Origin: Clostridium sp.
Lineage (GTDB): Bacteria > Bacillota > Clostridia > Clostridiales > Clostridiaceae
Length of the DNA: 64,000 bases
Direction of reading: 5' to 3'
NCBI GenBank assembly: GCA_028692255.1
Contig: JAQUXS010000003.1
Location: forward strand, 1-64,000
Under the pieces are notes generated by a model. It had not been told where the DNA came from. It saw only the letters and a program-made list of their open reading frames with translations, and did not search any database. Shown here piece after piece: positions 18,663 through 28,000 of the stretch; position 1 is the stretch's first letter, and each line of letters starts with the position of its first letter. Position numbers and translations under genes: made by a program.

Positions 18663-19055
18663 TTAATGTTTTTGAAAAAAATATTCAATTGCAACTTTAA
18701 ATGGGTAAATTATTATGTTAAATAATATTCTTATTACCTTAAATATGTTTATTAATATATTATTTTCTATTTTTAATAATACCCTGCTTAGAATTTTAAA
18801 ATATATATACATACCTATTGATATAAAAATATAAACATACATATTAAAAAAAGCTCCAGTATTGCCATATAAGAAAATAAATATTAATAATGCTGCTAAG
18901 ATCCAAAATAAAATGTCTTCCGCAAATCCAATTATCTTATTTGGTATCTTAAATCCTCTCATAATTCTATACGTGTCAAATAATATACCTGTAATAATTC
19001 CTGCAATTAAGCTATATAAAAGTAATCTAAACTGTGCATAATTAGATAAAGCCAT
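18663..19055 (-). CDS. yabQ: Spore cortex biosynthesis protein YabQ
   Basis: A 130-residue membrane protein with about four hydrophobic segments, starting ALSNYAQFRLLLYSLIAGIITGILFDTYRIMRG, characteristic of YabQ. B. subtilis YabQ is made under sigma-E and is needed for cortex formation. It follows yabP by 4 bp, so the two are probably co-transcribed from the sigma-E-like promoter before yabP. Confidence 0.9.
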   Translation of the reverse strand: MALSNYAQFRLLLYSLIAGIITGILFDTYRIMRGFKIPNKIIGFAEDILFWILAALLIFIFLYGNTGAFFNMYVYIFISIGMYIYFKILSRVLLKIENNILINIFKVIRILFNIIIYPFKVAIEYFFQKH

Positions 19056-19059
19056 AAAA

Positions 19060-19341
19060 TCACCTGAACAATCTCTTTAATATACTATCTTTGTTCTTTA
19101 TATTTTCACTTGCAGAGTAGATACATGAATTTATTTTCCCTGTTATTATCATATCTCCATTTTGAACATCTAGTTTATTCATTTTAAGTTCATTGCCTTT
19201 TATTGTTAGAAGTCCAAGATTAGTAGTTAAAACTATAATCTCATCATTAAAACTTATAACTTCCTTTACTCCTGTAATAGACAACCTTTTTCTATTTTCA
19301 AGTAAAACATTACTCTTTTTATCTTCATTTTTTACTTCCAT
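19060..19341 (-). CDS. yabP: Sporulation protein YabP
   Basis: A 93-residue soluble protein of the YabP/YqfC family, with LENRKRLSITGVKEVISFNDEIIVLTT and a central LTIKGNELKMNKLDVQNGDMIITGKI segment typical of the fold. It acts in the mother cell during spore formation; its mechanism is unknown. An AGGAGG site precedes the ATG. It lies directly upstream of yabQ and has a sigma-E-like promoter. Confidence 0.9.
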   Translation of the reverse strand: MEVKNEDKKSNVLLENRKRLSITGVKEVISFNDEIIVLTTNLGLLTIKGNELKMNKLDVQNGDMIITGKINSCIYSASENIKNKDSILKRLFR

Positions 19342-19367
19342 AGTTTTACCTCCTAATTCTACTATAA

Positions 19368-19398
19368 AATATATATGAGAATAGAAGTTAGTATATTA
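19368..19398 (-). promoter_or_regulatory. Sigma-E-like promoter of yabP-yabQ
   Basis: On the minus strand TAATATA (19392-19398), a 14-bp spacer and CATATATATT (19368-19377) fit the mother-cell sigma-E pattern (KMATATT, 14-15 bp, CATACAMT). Orthologous B. subtilis yabP is a sigma-E gene. Confidence 0.55.
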
Positions 19399-19429
19399 CA
19401 TCTAGAAGTGAACTTATTGATTATTAAAT

Positions 19430-19678
19430 TTATTTATCTGTTAAAATTTCATACATTTCTTTTGCATTTTCTTTATGTGTAGAATTGGATATATTGATTA
19501 TTCTTGCCTTTAATACACTTTGTGCATATCTTATTTCAATTATATCCCCTTCCTTTACATCTACCCCTGGCTTAACAACCTTGTCATTTATTGAAACTCT
19601 CCCACTTTCACAAGCTTCTTTTGCCACAGTTCTTCTCTTTATTATCCTTGATACCTTTAAATATTTATCTAATCTCAT
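19430..19678 (-). CDS. rqcP: S4-domain RNA-binding protein (RqcP/YabO, Hsp15 family)
   Basis: A small 82-residue S4 protein: MRLDKYLKVSRIIKRRTVAKEACESGRVSINDKVVKPG is the S4 RNA-binding core. In Bacillus, RqcP (YabO) acts with RqcH on stalled 50S subunits to extend alanine tails in ribosome quality control. The ORF track starts three codons earlier at a GTG that overlaps the AAAGGTG ribosome site, so I take the ATG at 19678. It lies between hup and yabP as in Bacillus. Confidence 0.9.
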   Translation of the reverse strand: MRLDKYLKVSRIIKRRTVAKEACESGRVSINDKVVKPGVDVKEGDIIEIRYAQSVLKARIINISNSTHKENAKEMYEILTDK

Positions 19679-19720
19679 AAAATTCACCTTTCAAGTTAAG
19701 ATAACATATATAATAACGAA

Positions 19721-19743
19721 AAACCTGGATAAAATCCAGGTTT
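19721..19743 (-). terminator. Terminator after hup
   Basis: AAACCTGG/CCAGGTTT stem with a 7-nt loop and a following TTTTT-type tract on the minus strand, 18 bp past the HU stop codon. Confidence 0.75.
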
Positions 19744-19761
19744 AGCAAAAAAATCAACTGT

Positions 19762-20040
19762 CTATTTATTATTTACTCTATCTTTAAATTCTTTTCCTGC
19801 TTTGAAAACTGGTACTGTTGAAGCAGGTATTGTTATTTCTTCTTTTGATCTTGGGTTTCTTCCTTTTCTTTCTGCTCTATCTCTAGTTTCAAATGTTCCA
19901 AAACCTACAAGTTGAACTTTTTCACCCTTTTCTAATGATTCCTCTATGCTTTCAATAAATCCTTTAAGAGCTGATTCTGCATCTTTCTTAGTTAAACTAC
20001 TTTTTTCTGATATACTGCTTATTAATTCTGCTTTGTTCAC
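19762..20040 (-). CDS. hup: Histone-like DNA-binding protein HU
   Basis: HU bends and compacts DNA as a homodimer. The 92 residues contain the helical N-terminal half (NKAELISSISEKSSLTKKDAESAL), the signature GFGTFETRDRAERKGRNP (DNA-binding beta arm) and the FKAGKEFKDRVN C-terminal. The start is a GTG with GGAGGTAACAAAA upstream. It sits between mazG and rqcP and has its own terminator. Confidence 0.96.
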   Translation of the reverse strand: MNKAELISSISEKSSLTKKDAESALKGFIESIEESLEKGEKVQLVGFGTFETRDRAERKGRNPRSKEEITIPASTVPVFKAGKEFKDRVNNK

Positions 20041-20148
20041 TTTTGTTACCTCCTTAAAATTAAGAATACGTTAGTTCTTTATAGCATATTCTTCAAATAT
20101 TTTTTAAATCCTTCTTTTTTTGAAGCATTTAATAAAATTTTAATAAAT

Positions 20149-21597
20149 TCACAAGTTTTCAGATTGATCCCATAATTTATCCATTTGATCTGTTTCCATT
20201 TCATCTAAATTACTCTTTGCTTTTATTGCACTTGTTTCAACGAATTCAAAACGTTTAATGAATTTATCTATAGTATAATTTAAAGCATTTTCGGTATCAA
20301 TGTCAAGAAATCTTGCAACATTAACTACACTAAATGCTAAATCACCTATTTCTTTTTTTATTTTATCCCTTTTATTCCCTTTATATACATGTTTTACTTG
20401 ATTTAATTCCTCTGAAACTTTATTTATTGCTCCATCTACATCTTTAAAATCAAAACCAAATTTTGCCGTTTTCTTTTGAATTTTTTCAGCTCTCATAAGT
20501 GAAGGCAAATTTTTAGGTATATGCTTTAAACTTTCGGTATATGTATCCAATCCCTGTTCCCTCATTTTTTCTTTTTCCCAGCTGTCTTTTACAATATTAT
20601 TATCGTCAAGTAATTTATTTCCTTTAAAAATATTAGGATGTCTTATAATCATTTTTTTACATATTCCATTTATAACATCATTTATATTATAATAACCTTC
20701 TTCTTTTCCAATCTCACTATGAAATACAACTTGAAGTAGAACATCTCCCAATTCTTCTATAATCATATCATCGTCTTTTTCATCTATTGCCTCAATCACC
20801 TCATAGCACTCCTCTATGAGACATTTCTTCATAGACTCATGAGTTTGCTCCCTATCCCAGTCGCACCCATCTTCTCCCCTAAGCTTTTCCACTACATTCA
20901 AAAGGTCAAGGAAATCCATAGTATTTTCAATATCTTTAGGTATATAAACAGATGTAAGGTAATCTATATTATCCTGCCAATCTAATTCATAAAGAGGTAT
21001 TTTCTTTATAAATTCTTCACCTTCTATACCAGCAGCTCTCACAAAATAAATTTCAGTATCATCGTTATAATAATCTTGAAGTGCAAGTTTTACATTTGAA
21101 GCCACAAGTTTATTATATACCTGAGTTATAATAAGCCCACATCTCTTATCCATTTGCTGCTTTTTCATGTCAAATGAATCTATTATTTTAAGTCCACCTA
21201 TAGGATCAATATTTAGTGCTTCCATCATTGCATCAATGAAACTTACAGCTGGAAGTATTTTAACTTCTATATTTTTATCCTTGCAAAGTTCAAGAAGTAT
21301 ACTAACTGATTTTTCTGCAACTAAGGGATGTCCTGGCACAGCGTAGACAATATTTTTAAATTTTTCATGCTTATCTATAAGATCCTGTGCTATTGTTTTA
21401 TATACGTCGTCAAAATTATCCGCTTTATTATAAATATCATCATAAGTTTCAAAATCTATGTTTTCATCTTCCAAAAATTTAACTGTAGGATGCTTTTGGG
21501 TTCTCAAATATATATTTTTACTGTTTTTTAGCATTTCTATAGTTCCAATGGTAAGAGCCTTTATATCTCCAGGCCCAAGTCCAACAACATTTATCAT
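20149..21597 (-). CDS. mazG: YabN-type fusion: SAM-dependent methylase-like domain plus MazG NTP pyrophosphatase
   Basis: The N-terminal about 225 residues belong to the tetrapyrrole-methylase fold (MINVVGLGPGDIKALTIGT, then VYAVPGHPLVAEKSV). The rest holds two MazG modules: LRGEDGCDWDREQTHESMKKCLIEE with the metal-binding EECYEVIEAID...EELGDVLLQVVFH, and a second, more degenerate copy near 390-470. MazG hydrolyses non-canonical NTPs; the methylase domain's substrate is unknown. The track's GTG start is replaced by the ATG at 21597, which has AGGAG at 8 bp. It follows yabM by 35 bp, as in Bacillus. Confidence 0.92.
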   Translation of the reverse strand: MINVVGLGPGDIKALTIGTIEMLKNSKNIYLRTQKHPTVKFLEDENIDFETYDDIYNKADNFDDVYKTIAQDLIDKHEKFKNIVYAVPGHPLVAEKSVSILLELCKDKNIEVKILPAVSFIDAMMEALNIDPIGGLKIIDSFDMKKQQMDKRCGLIITQVYNKLVASNVKLALQDYYNDDTEIYFVRAAGIEGEEFIKKIPLYELDWQDNIDYLTSVYIPKDIENTMDFLDLLNVVEKLRGEDGCDWDREQTHESMKKCLIEECYEVIEAIDEKDDDMIIEELGDVLLQVVFHSEIGKEEGYYNINDVINGICKKMIIRHPNIFKGNKLLDDNNIVKDSWEKEKMREQGLDTYTESLKHIPKNLPSLMRAEKIQKKTAKFGFDFKDVDGAINKVSEELNQVKHVYKGNKRDKIKKEIGDLAFSVVNVARFLDIDTENALNYTIDKFIKRFEFVETSAIKAKSNLDEMETDQMDKLWDQSENL

Positions 21598-21632
21598 GTA
21601 ATCCACTCCTCTTTGTTGTTTTATCGTTAATT

Positions 21633-23171
21633 TTAATACCTTTTTACAATCTTATTTTTTATTTGTTTAAAATTAAATATTCCAAATAAAAGTATTAAAA
21701 TTAAATAAATAATAACTCCTATAAACACAGCCGCAAAGCAAGCTATACTGCTACTCATTGTATTATTATAGACATTTATATAAATAAATACAACAGAAAT
21801 TGTCATAATAACAGCTGCATAAGAGGGTTTGATTATACAATCATAGTAGTTTATCTTTGCATTCAAATTGCGCTTTACTTGATAAATATTCAGTATTGAT
21901 GCTGTTATATATCCTAATACTGTTCCAATAACTGCACCATATATATTGATACTTGGAATGGAAACAAGTGAAATAGTAATTATTACTTTCACAACACATC
22001 CAAAGAAAAGATTTGCTACTGGTATTGTATATTTTCCTATTCCTTGGAGCACAGCAGTACTTGTTTGGCATATTACAATAAATGGTATTGAAATGCTTAA
22101 ATATTTTAGAATTAAATATCCACTTCCATTACCAGGAAAAATTAAATTTAGTATTGGTTTAGCCATAAAAAACAATCCAAAGAATGACGGTATAGCTATT
22201 ACCATGGATAATCTAAAAGCCATTTGAAGCCTATTAATGACAAGATTTCTATTTCTAAGTATATATGCTTCTGAAATTATAGGTACAAGGGAAGAACATA
22301 ATGCTATAGAAAGAGTAAGCGGCACATTTACTAACACAAATGCCTTTCCTGTAAGCTGTCCATAAAGTATAGCTGCTCCCTTGTAGCTAAAACCTGCAAG
22401 AAGAAGTTTTTGAGGCACTATTATAGAATCAATAAGGCTCATAATACTGCTTACAGCTGATCCTAGAGATATTGGAATGGCTATTAGTAATATTTCATAC
22501 ATTGTTCTATTTGACTTAGCTAAAAATGATATCCTGTTTTTCTTCATAAAAGCTAAAAACTTAAAAATTAAATAACTTCCCGCGATTATTGCACCAAATG
22601 AAGCTCCAAATGCAGCTCCGCCTGCAGAGTATTCTATACCCTTTTTTAAAAGTATATAAGCAAGTCCCACTCCTACTATTACCCTTCCACATTGTTCTAA
22701 TATTTGAGATACAGCTGTTGGATACATGTTTTGAAATCCTTGAAAAAATCCTCTAAATGCACTGGCAACTGATATACATAACGGTGCAATTGCAATTGCC
22801 ATAAGAGAGTAATATGACTTCCTGTCCCAATTTAGCATTGAAATAATATTATTGCTAAATAATAAAATGAATGCAGTAAATATACCGCCCATAATAACCA
22901 TTAAAAAAAGTGCCTTTTTTAGAATAGAAACGGCACCATCCCTGTCTCCTAAAGCATTGGATTCTGATACCAATTTAGAAATAGCTACAGGCACCCCTGA
23001 TGCACAGGCTATAAAAAACATATACATCGGATATGACATTTGATAATATCCAATTCCTTCGTCTCCAATAAGCATAATGAGCGGCCATCTAAAAAATATT
23101 CCCAAAAATTTTGAAAATATTCCTGCTGCACCTAATATTAAAGTTCCTTTAACAAGTGATTGTTTTTTCAT
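21633..23171 (-). CDS. yabM: Polysaccharide/lipid flippase family protein (SpoVB/YabM-like)
   Basis: A 512-residue integral membrane protein with about 14 predicted helices. It opens KKQSLVKGTLILGAAGIFSKFLGIFFRWPL, the hallmark start of the MOP/MATE-like SpoVB-MurJ family. Such proteins move lipid-linked sugar or peptidoglycan precursors across the membrane; sporulation relatives act in cortex synthesis. Position between spoVT and mazG equals that of B. subtilis yabM. Its ribosome site lies inside a 14-bp inverted repeat. Substrate cannot be told from sequence. Confidence 0.88.
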   Translation of the reverse strand: MKKQSLVKGTLILGAAGIFSKFLGIFFRWPLIMLIGDEGIGYYQMSYPMYMFFIACASGVPVAISKLVSESNALGDRDGAVSILKKALFLMVIMGGIFTAFILLFSNNIISMLNWDRKSYYSLMAIAIAPLCISVASAFRGFFQGFQNMYPTAVSQILEQCGRVIVGVGLAYILLKKGIEYSAGGAAFGASFGAIIAGSYLIFKFLAFMKKNRISFLAKSNRTMYEILLIAIPISLGSAVSSIMSLIDSIIVPQKLLLAGFSYKGAAILYGQLTGKAFVLVNVPLTLSIALCSSLVPIISEAYILRNRNLVINRLQMAFRLSMVIAIPSFFGLFFMAKPILNLIFPGNGSGYLILKYLSISIPFIVICQTSTAVLQGIGKYTIPVANLFFGCVVKVIITISLVSIPSINIYGAVIGTVLGYITASILNIYQVKRNLNAKINYYDCIIKPSYAAVIMTISVVFIYINVYNNTMSSSIACFAAVFIGVIIYLILILLFGIFNFKQIKNKIVKRY

Positions 23172-23180
23172 AACTTTATA

Positions 23181-23228
23181 ATACCTCCAAAGTTCCTATA
23201 GATATTAATATTTAAACTTTGGAAGTAT
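23181..23228 (-). promoter_or_regulatory. Inverted repeat sequestering the yabM ribosome site
   Basis: In the minus-strand transcript ATACTTCCAAAGTT (23228-23215) can pair over 14 positions (one G-U) with AACTTTGGAGGTAT (23194-23181). The second arm contains the GGAGG Shine-Dalgarno sequence of yabM, so the stem would hide it. There is no T run, so it is not a standard terminator. A regulatory role is inference. Confidence 0.5.
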
Positions 23229-23260
23229 TATTACTTATTTTTAAATACCATGTATTAATT

Positions 23261-23815
23261 CTATTGTTCCATTTGTTTACCCAAAAATATTGCTGCTGTA
23301 TCTCCTAACTTTTGTTCAATTTCACCAAATGTAACTCCAGATTCACTTGATGCTATTACTACTGCACCAATAGCATCGCCTTCTGCAAGTATAGGTATTA
23401 TTATTTGAGCTGAATATTTATCAGTTACATCTTCATCATCATAAAGAGGTACTGCTTTTTTATCGTTATCCTCCATATTGTACGTTTTTCTTCCGTCCAT
23501 AACCTTTTCTAGCTCGTCACTTACACGTTTTTCAAGATATTCTTTTTTATTTGCTCCGCTTATTGATATTATGCTATCTTTATCACATATCATCACAATA
23601 TGGTCAATAGCTGAATTTAAAGATTCTGCATATTCTCTGGAAAAATTGCTTAATTCACCAATTGGAGAATACTTTTTTAGTATAATTCCTCCTTCTCTAT
23701 CAGTAAATATTTCAAGAGGGTCTCCCTCTCTTATTCTTAATGTCCTCCTTATCTCCTTTGGTATAACTACACGACCAAGGTCATCAATTCTTCTTACAAT
23801 ACCTGTTGCTTTCAT
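23261..23815 (-). CDS. spoVT: Stage V sporulation protein T
   Basis: SpoVT is the forespore regulator that tunes sigma-G genes. The N-terminal AbrB-type swapped-hairpin DNA-binding domain (MKATGIVRRIDDLGRVVIPKEIRRTLRIREGDPLEIF, 1-38) is followed by a C-terminal GAF-like domain (about 55-182) with IIIPILAEGDAIGAVVIAS. The 184-residue length is close to the B. subtilis protein. A ribosome site AGGAGG precedes the ATG and a sigma-G-like promoter lies further upstream. Confidence 0.96.
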   Translation of the reverse strand: MKATGIVRRIDDLGRVVIPKEIRRTLRIREGDPLEIFTDREGGIILKKYSPIGELSNFSREYAESLNSAIDHIVMICDKDSIISISGANKKEYLEKRVSDELEKVMDGRKTYNMEDNDKKAVPLYDDEDVTDKYSAQIIIPILAEGDAIGAVVIASSESGVTFGEIEQKLGDTAAIFLGKQMEQ

Positions 23816-23860
23816 AAAATTATTACCTCCTACTTAAATGTATATTTTTTAATATACGCT

Positions 23861-23890
23861 TAGTATTTTACGAAGATTGAAATTTTATAC
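23861..23890 (-). promoter_or_regulatory. Sigma-G-like promoter of spoVT
   Basis: On the minus strand GTATA (23886-23890), an 18-bp spacer and AATACTA (23861-23867) match the forespore sigma-G pattern (gHATR, 18 bp, CATNHTA) with one mismatch in the -10. It fits the known sigma-G control of spoVT. Confidence 0.45.
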
Positions 23891-23941
23891 ACATATGCAT
23901 GTTTTTATATACTTTAATATCTAAATAAAATTTCATTACTT

Positions 23942-23978
23942 AAAAAAAGCTGCCTCACTATTTTTTAGTGCGGCAGCA
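23942..23978 (-). terminator. Terminator after prsA-like gene
   Basis: GCTGCCGCACTA/TAGTGAGGCAGC stem with an A-rich loop and a run of seven Ts on the minus strand. Its CACTA...TAGTG inner stem and 6-nt loop recur at 32741 and 42042. Confidence 0.88.
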
Positions 23979-24002
23979 ATATTTGTACATTACTCATTGT
24001 AT

Positions 24003-25019
24003 TTATTGTATTTTATCTGTATATTCCGTTATTGATGCTGCTTTCTTCCAAGTTGAAATAGTTGAAGAAAACTTCTTTTGTTGTGACTGTTTTAAAAGAG
24101 TGGAACTAATGTCAGCTTTAACTTGGTCAAGAGGCTTCTCAGGATAATCATTTCTAGAATCGCACTTTATTATATGCCATCCATACTGAGTTTGTACTGG
24201 ATCTGAAATCTGTCCTGCTTTAAGTGCTACTGCTGCTTTCATAAAGGTAGCATCTAATTGCTTGCTAGTATCATCATTAGCTTGATCATAGTCACCTAAA
24301 TCCCCACCATTTACTTTACTTCCAGTATCAATTGAATTTTGTTTTGCAAGAGCAGCAAAATCAGCACCACCCTTAAGCTGAGTTTCTATTTTATCTGCTT
24401 CTGCTTGAGTTTTCACTAAAATATGTGAAAGGTGTATTGTATTTGGCTGCTGAGTATATTTTAGTGGATTTGCTTTATAGTAATCTGAAATTTGTTTATC
24501 TGTAACTTTAACATTTTTAGTTGCATAATTTTCTACTGCACTTGTTATAATTTGAATTCTAATTTGATCCTTAAATAAACTTTCAGTATATCCAGCCTGA
24601 CTTAGAGCATTTTTCCATGCAGTTTCACTCTTTTGCTGTGATTTATATGTATTGTATTGTTTGTTTATTTCTGCATTTAACTTTGAATCAGATGGCATTA
24701 TCTTAAGACTCTTAGCTTTTTGTATAAGCAGTTTCTCTGTAACCATTTCATCTAATAACTGCTGTTTTTGTTGAGTTATAGCCTGCTTTCCTTGATCACT
24801 TTTTAAATTGTCTGCACCATATTGTTGCTGCATTCCTATTAATACAGGTTTCATTCTTTCGGTTAATTCACCTTGAGTTATTTTTTCATCATTAACTTTT
24901 GCAAGTACAGTATTATTTACACCTTGCTGTGTCTTTTCTATCATATTACAACCACTAAATACAGTGGTAAATACGCCAACCATTACAGCAGCTGCTATAA
25001 TTTTCTTCATATTTTTCAA
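24003..25019 (-). CDS. prsA: Foldase lipoprotein with parvulin-type PPIase domain (PrsA-like)
   Basis: An extracytoplasmic peptidyl-prolyl isomerase that helps fold secreted proteins. A signal peptide ends in the lipobox FSGC (cysteine at about 23), followed by a SurA_N-like helical region (40-180). The parvulin domain (about 190-285) has IHLSHILVKTQAEAD, GGDLGDY and VQTQYGWHIIKCD. Length is 338 residues. The frame opens with TTG (GGGGG at 7 bp); the in-frame ATG three codons later is the alternative start. It sits between mfd and spoVT. Confidence 0.9.
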   Translation of the reverse strand: MKNMKKIIAAAVMVGVFTTVFSGCNMIEKTQQGVNNTVLAKVNDEKITQGELTERMKPVLIGMQQQYGADNLKSDQGKQAITQQKQQLLDEMVTEKLLIQKAKSLKIMPSDSKLNAEINKQYNTYKSQQKSETAWKNALSQAGYTESLFKDQIRIQIITSAVENYATKNVKVTDKQISDYYKANPLKYTQQPNTIHLSHILVKTQAEADKIETQLKGGADFAALAKQNSIDTGSKVNGGDLGDYDQANDDTSKQLDATFMKAAVALKAGQISDPVQTQYGWHIIKCDSRNDYPEKPLDQVKADISSTLLKQSQQKKFSSTISTWKKAASITEYTDKIQ

Positions 25020-25074
25020 TTTTATTCCCCCTAGAACTTGTTTTTAATAACATGATTTTAATTTTATCATACAT

Positions 25075-28000
25075 TTACTTTGTTTCAACTACAGAGTTCA
25101 TATATTCTAAAAGATCTGTAAGCTTTTTTAAGATGTCTTCTCTCTTTATTTCTTTTAAATTATAAGCTACAGTAGGATTTTCATCATTTTTAAACAATAT
25201 ATTTTTACTATAATTACTTATAAGCGCATTAACAAGTTTTTCACTTAATCTATCCTTATTATCAAATTTAAGATTGATAAAACTGCCCTTATCTTTTATG
25301 TCTATAATCCCTATTTTTTGACCAAGTGTCTTTAAATATGCTATTATCATTAAGTTATTTACACAGTCTGGTATGTTTGAATATCTATCTTCAAGTTCTT
25401 CTTGTACGTCAAAGAATTCTTGTTTATCTTCAATAGATGCAATTTTCTTGTATATTTCAATCTTTTGCACTTCATTTTTTATATAAGAAGAAGGTATATA
25501 TGCATCCGTCTTTATTGCAATAGTAGTCTGTACAAGTTCCTCTTCTTTTTCACCTTTATTTTGCTTTATTGCATCTTCTAACATTCTGCAGTAAAGATCA
25601 TATCCTATAGATGCCATATGTCCATGCTGTGCTGAGCCCATCATGTTTCCTGCACCTCTTATTTCAAGATCTCTCATTGCAATTTTAAATCCTGAACCAA
25701 GCTCTGTAAATTCCTTTATTGCTTTAAGCCTCTTTTCAGCTACCTCTGCAAGCACTTTATCTTTTTTGTATGTGAAATAAGCATAAGCAATTCTGTTTGT
25801 TCTTCCAACTCTTCCTCTAAGCTGATAGAGCTGGGAAAGTCCCATTTTGTCAGCACCATATATAATCATTGTATTTACATTTTGTATGTCAATTCCAGTT
25901 TCTATTATAGTAGTGCATAAAAGGATATCATATTCTCCATTCATAAAGCCGAACATTATTGTCTCAAGTTCTCTTTCAGTCATTTGTCCATGCGCTATTG
26001 CAATTTTAGCTTCAGGAACAAGCTTTGATAAACTTGAGCCCATCTCTTTTATTGTCTCAACTCTATTGTATACAAAAAATATCTGTCCTTTTCTATTTAT
26101 CTCTCTCATTATTGCATCTCTTATTAGCTGCTCATTATACTCAACTACATAAGTCTGAACTGGATATCTTTCTTCTGGCGCAGTCTCAATTATACTTATA
26201 TCTCTTACACCAGTAAGGGACATGTGAAGTGTTCTAGGTATTGGTGTTGCTGTAAGTGTCAATACGTCAACATTTTTCTTTAGTTTTTTTATCTTTTCTT
26301 TATGTGTTACACCAAACCTCTGCTCCTCATCTACAATTAAAAGTCCAAGATTTTTGAATGTTATATCTTTCTGTAATATTCTATGGGTACCAATTAATAT
26401 ATCAACATTACCCTCTTTTAAGCTCTTAATTGTATTTTTTTGCTGCAGTGGAGTCCTAAATCTACTTATCATATCTATTTTAACTGGAAAGTCTGAAAAT
26501 CTACTTATAAAATTGTTATAATGCTGCTCTGCAAGTATTGTAGTTGGCACCAAGAATGCAACTTGTTTTCCATCCATAACAGCTTTAAAAGCAGCTCTTA
26601 CTGCTACTTCTGTTTTCCCATATCCAACATCTCCACATAAAAGCCTATCCATAACTTTGCCTGTTTCCATATCATTTTTTATGTCTTGTATTGATGAAAG
26701 TTGATCTGGAGTTTCATCATATGGGAATTCATCTTCAAACTGTTTCTGCCATACTGTATCCTTTGAATATATATATCCTTTAGTTGAAGATCTAACTGCA
26801 TACAATTTTACAAGTTCATCTGCTATTTCATTTATTGATTTTCTTACTTTATTTTTAGCCTTATTCCATTCATTTCCGCCTAATTTATTTACCTTTGGAG
26901 ATTTTCCATCACTACCTATATACCTTTGGACTAAATCAAGCTGTTCTACTGGAACAAAGAGCTTATCATCGCCTGCATAACTTATCTCTAAATAATCTTT
27001 TTTGTGTCCATCTAAATCAAGCTGTTTTAACCCCTTATACACACCTATTCCATGATTTACATGTACAATATAATCTCCTGGCTTAAGTTCAGTAAAACTC
27101 TTTATTTTACTTACACCTTTTTTATTTTTTCTTTTAGCTTTTCTCTTTGTTTGACCAAATAACTGCTTATCAGAAATAGCACATAATTTTAAATCAGGAA
27201 ATTCAAAACCATTATCAAGGCTTCCAAAGGTTACTGCAACTTCTCCAAATTGAAGATTCTGAAGGTCATCCTTATAAAAAGATTCTATACCATTATCTCT
27301 AAGGGTATTTACAAATCTTTCACCCCTTGATCTGCTTCCGCAAAATATAACAGTTTTATATCCATCTTTCTTTTTTGAAGAGATTTCCTCAATCAATAAA
27401 TCTAAGACCTTTCCAAAACTATTTAAAGTTATAGATCTAAACTCCTCATTAACTATTGGTTTTATAAATCCTCTTGTTTTTTTTATGCCTGATATATTTA
27501 TAACTTTTTTTTCATTAAACATATCATAGACAGAATTTTCATCAAGCAAAAGGTTTCCCTGTCCTGGAAGTATAGCTCCTCTCTCAATAAACATATTGTA
27601 GCTTTCCCTAAATTCATAAAATACGCTGCTGAGTTTCCCCTTACACCTAGTATCATCATCCATAACTATAACAGAGTCCTTAATATAATCAAAAAAAGTT
27701 GAAGGATGCTTATAAAAGTAAGGTAAAAAACTATCCATTGCTTCAAAACTTGAGGTCTCTTTTAGTGATTCTAGTTTTTCATTTATAGTTTTAGTTATTT
27801 TTTCTTTTTTTTCACTATCTTTTAATTTTTTTACAATTGAATCTAATTCTTGTTTTATATTGTTATATCCATCTTCAACATGTTCCTTATCAAGTATTAT
27901 TTCTTTAGCTGGAAATATATCTATTTTATTTACTTTATCTATACTTCTTTGTGAAGTAGTATTAAATGTTCTTATGGAATCAATTTCATCTCCAAAAAAT

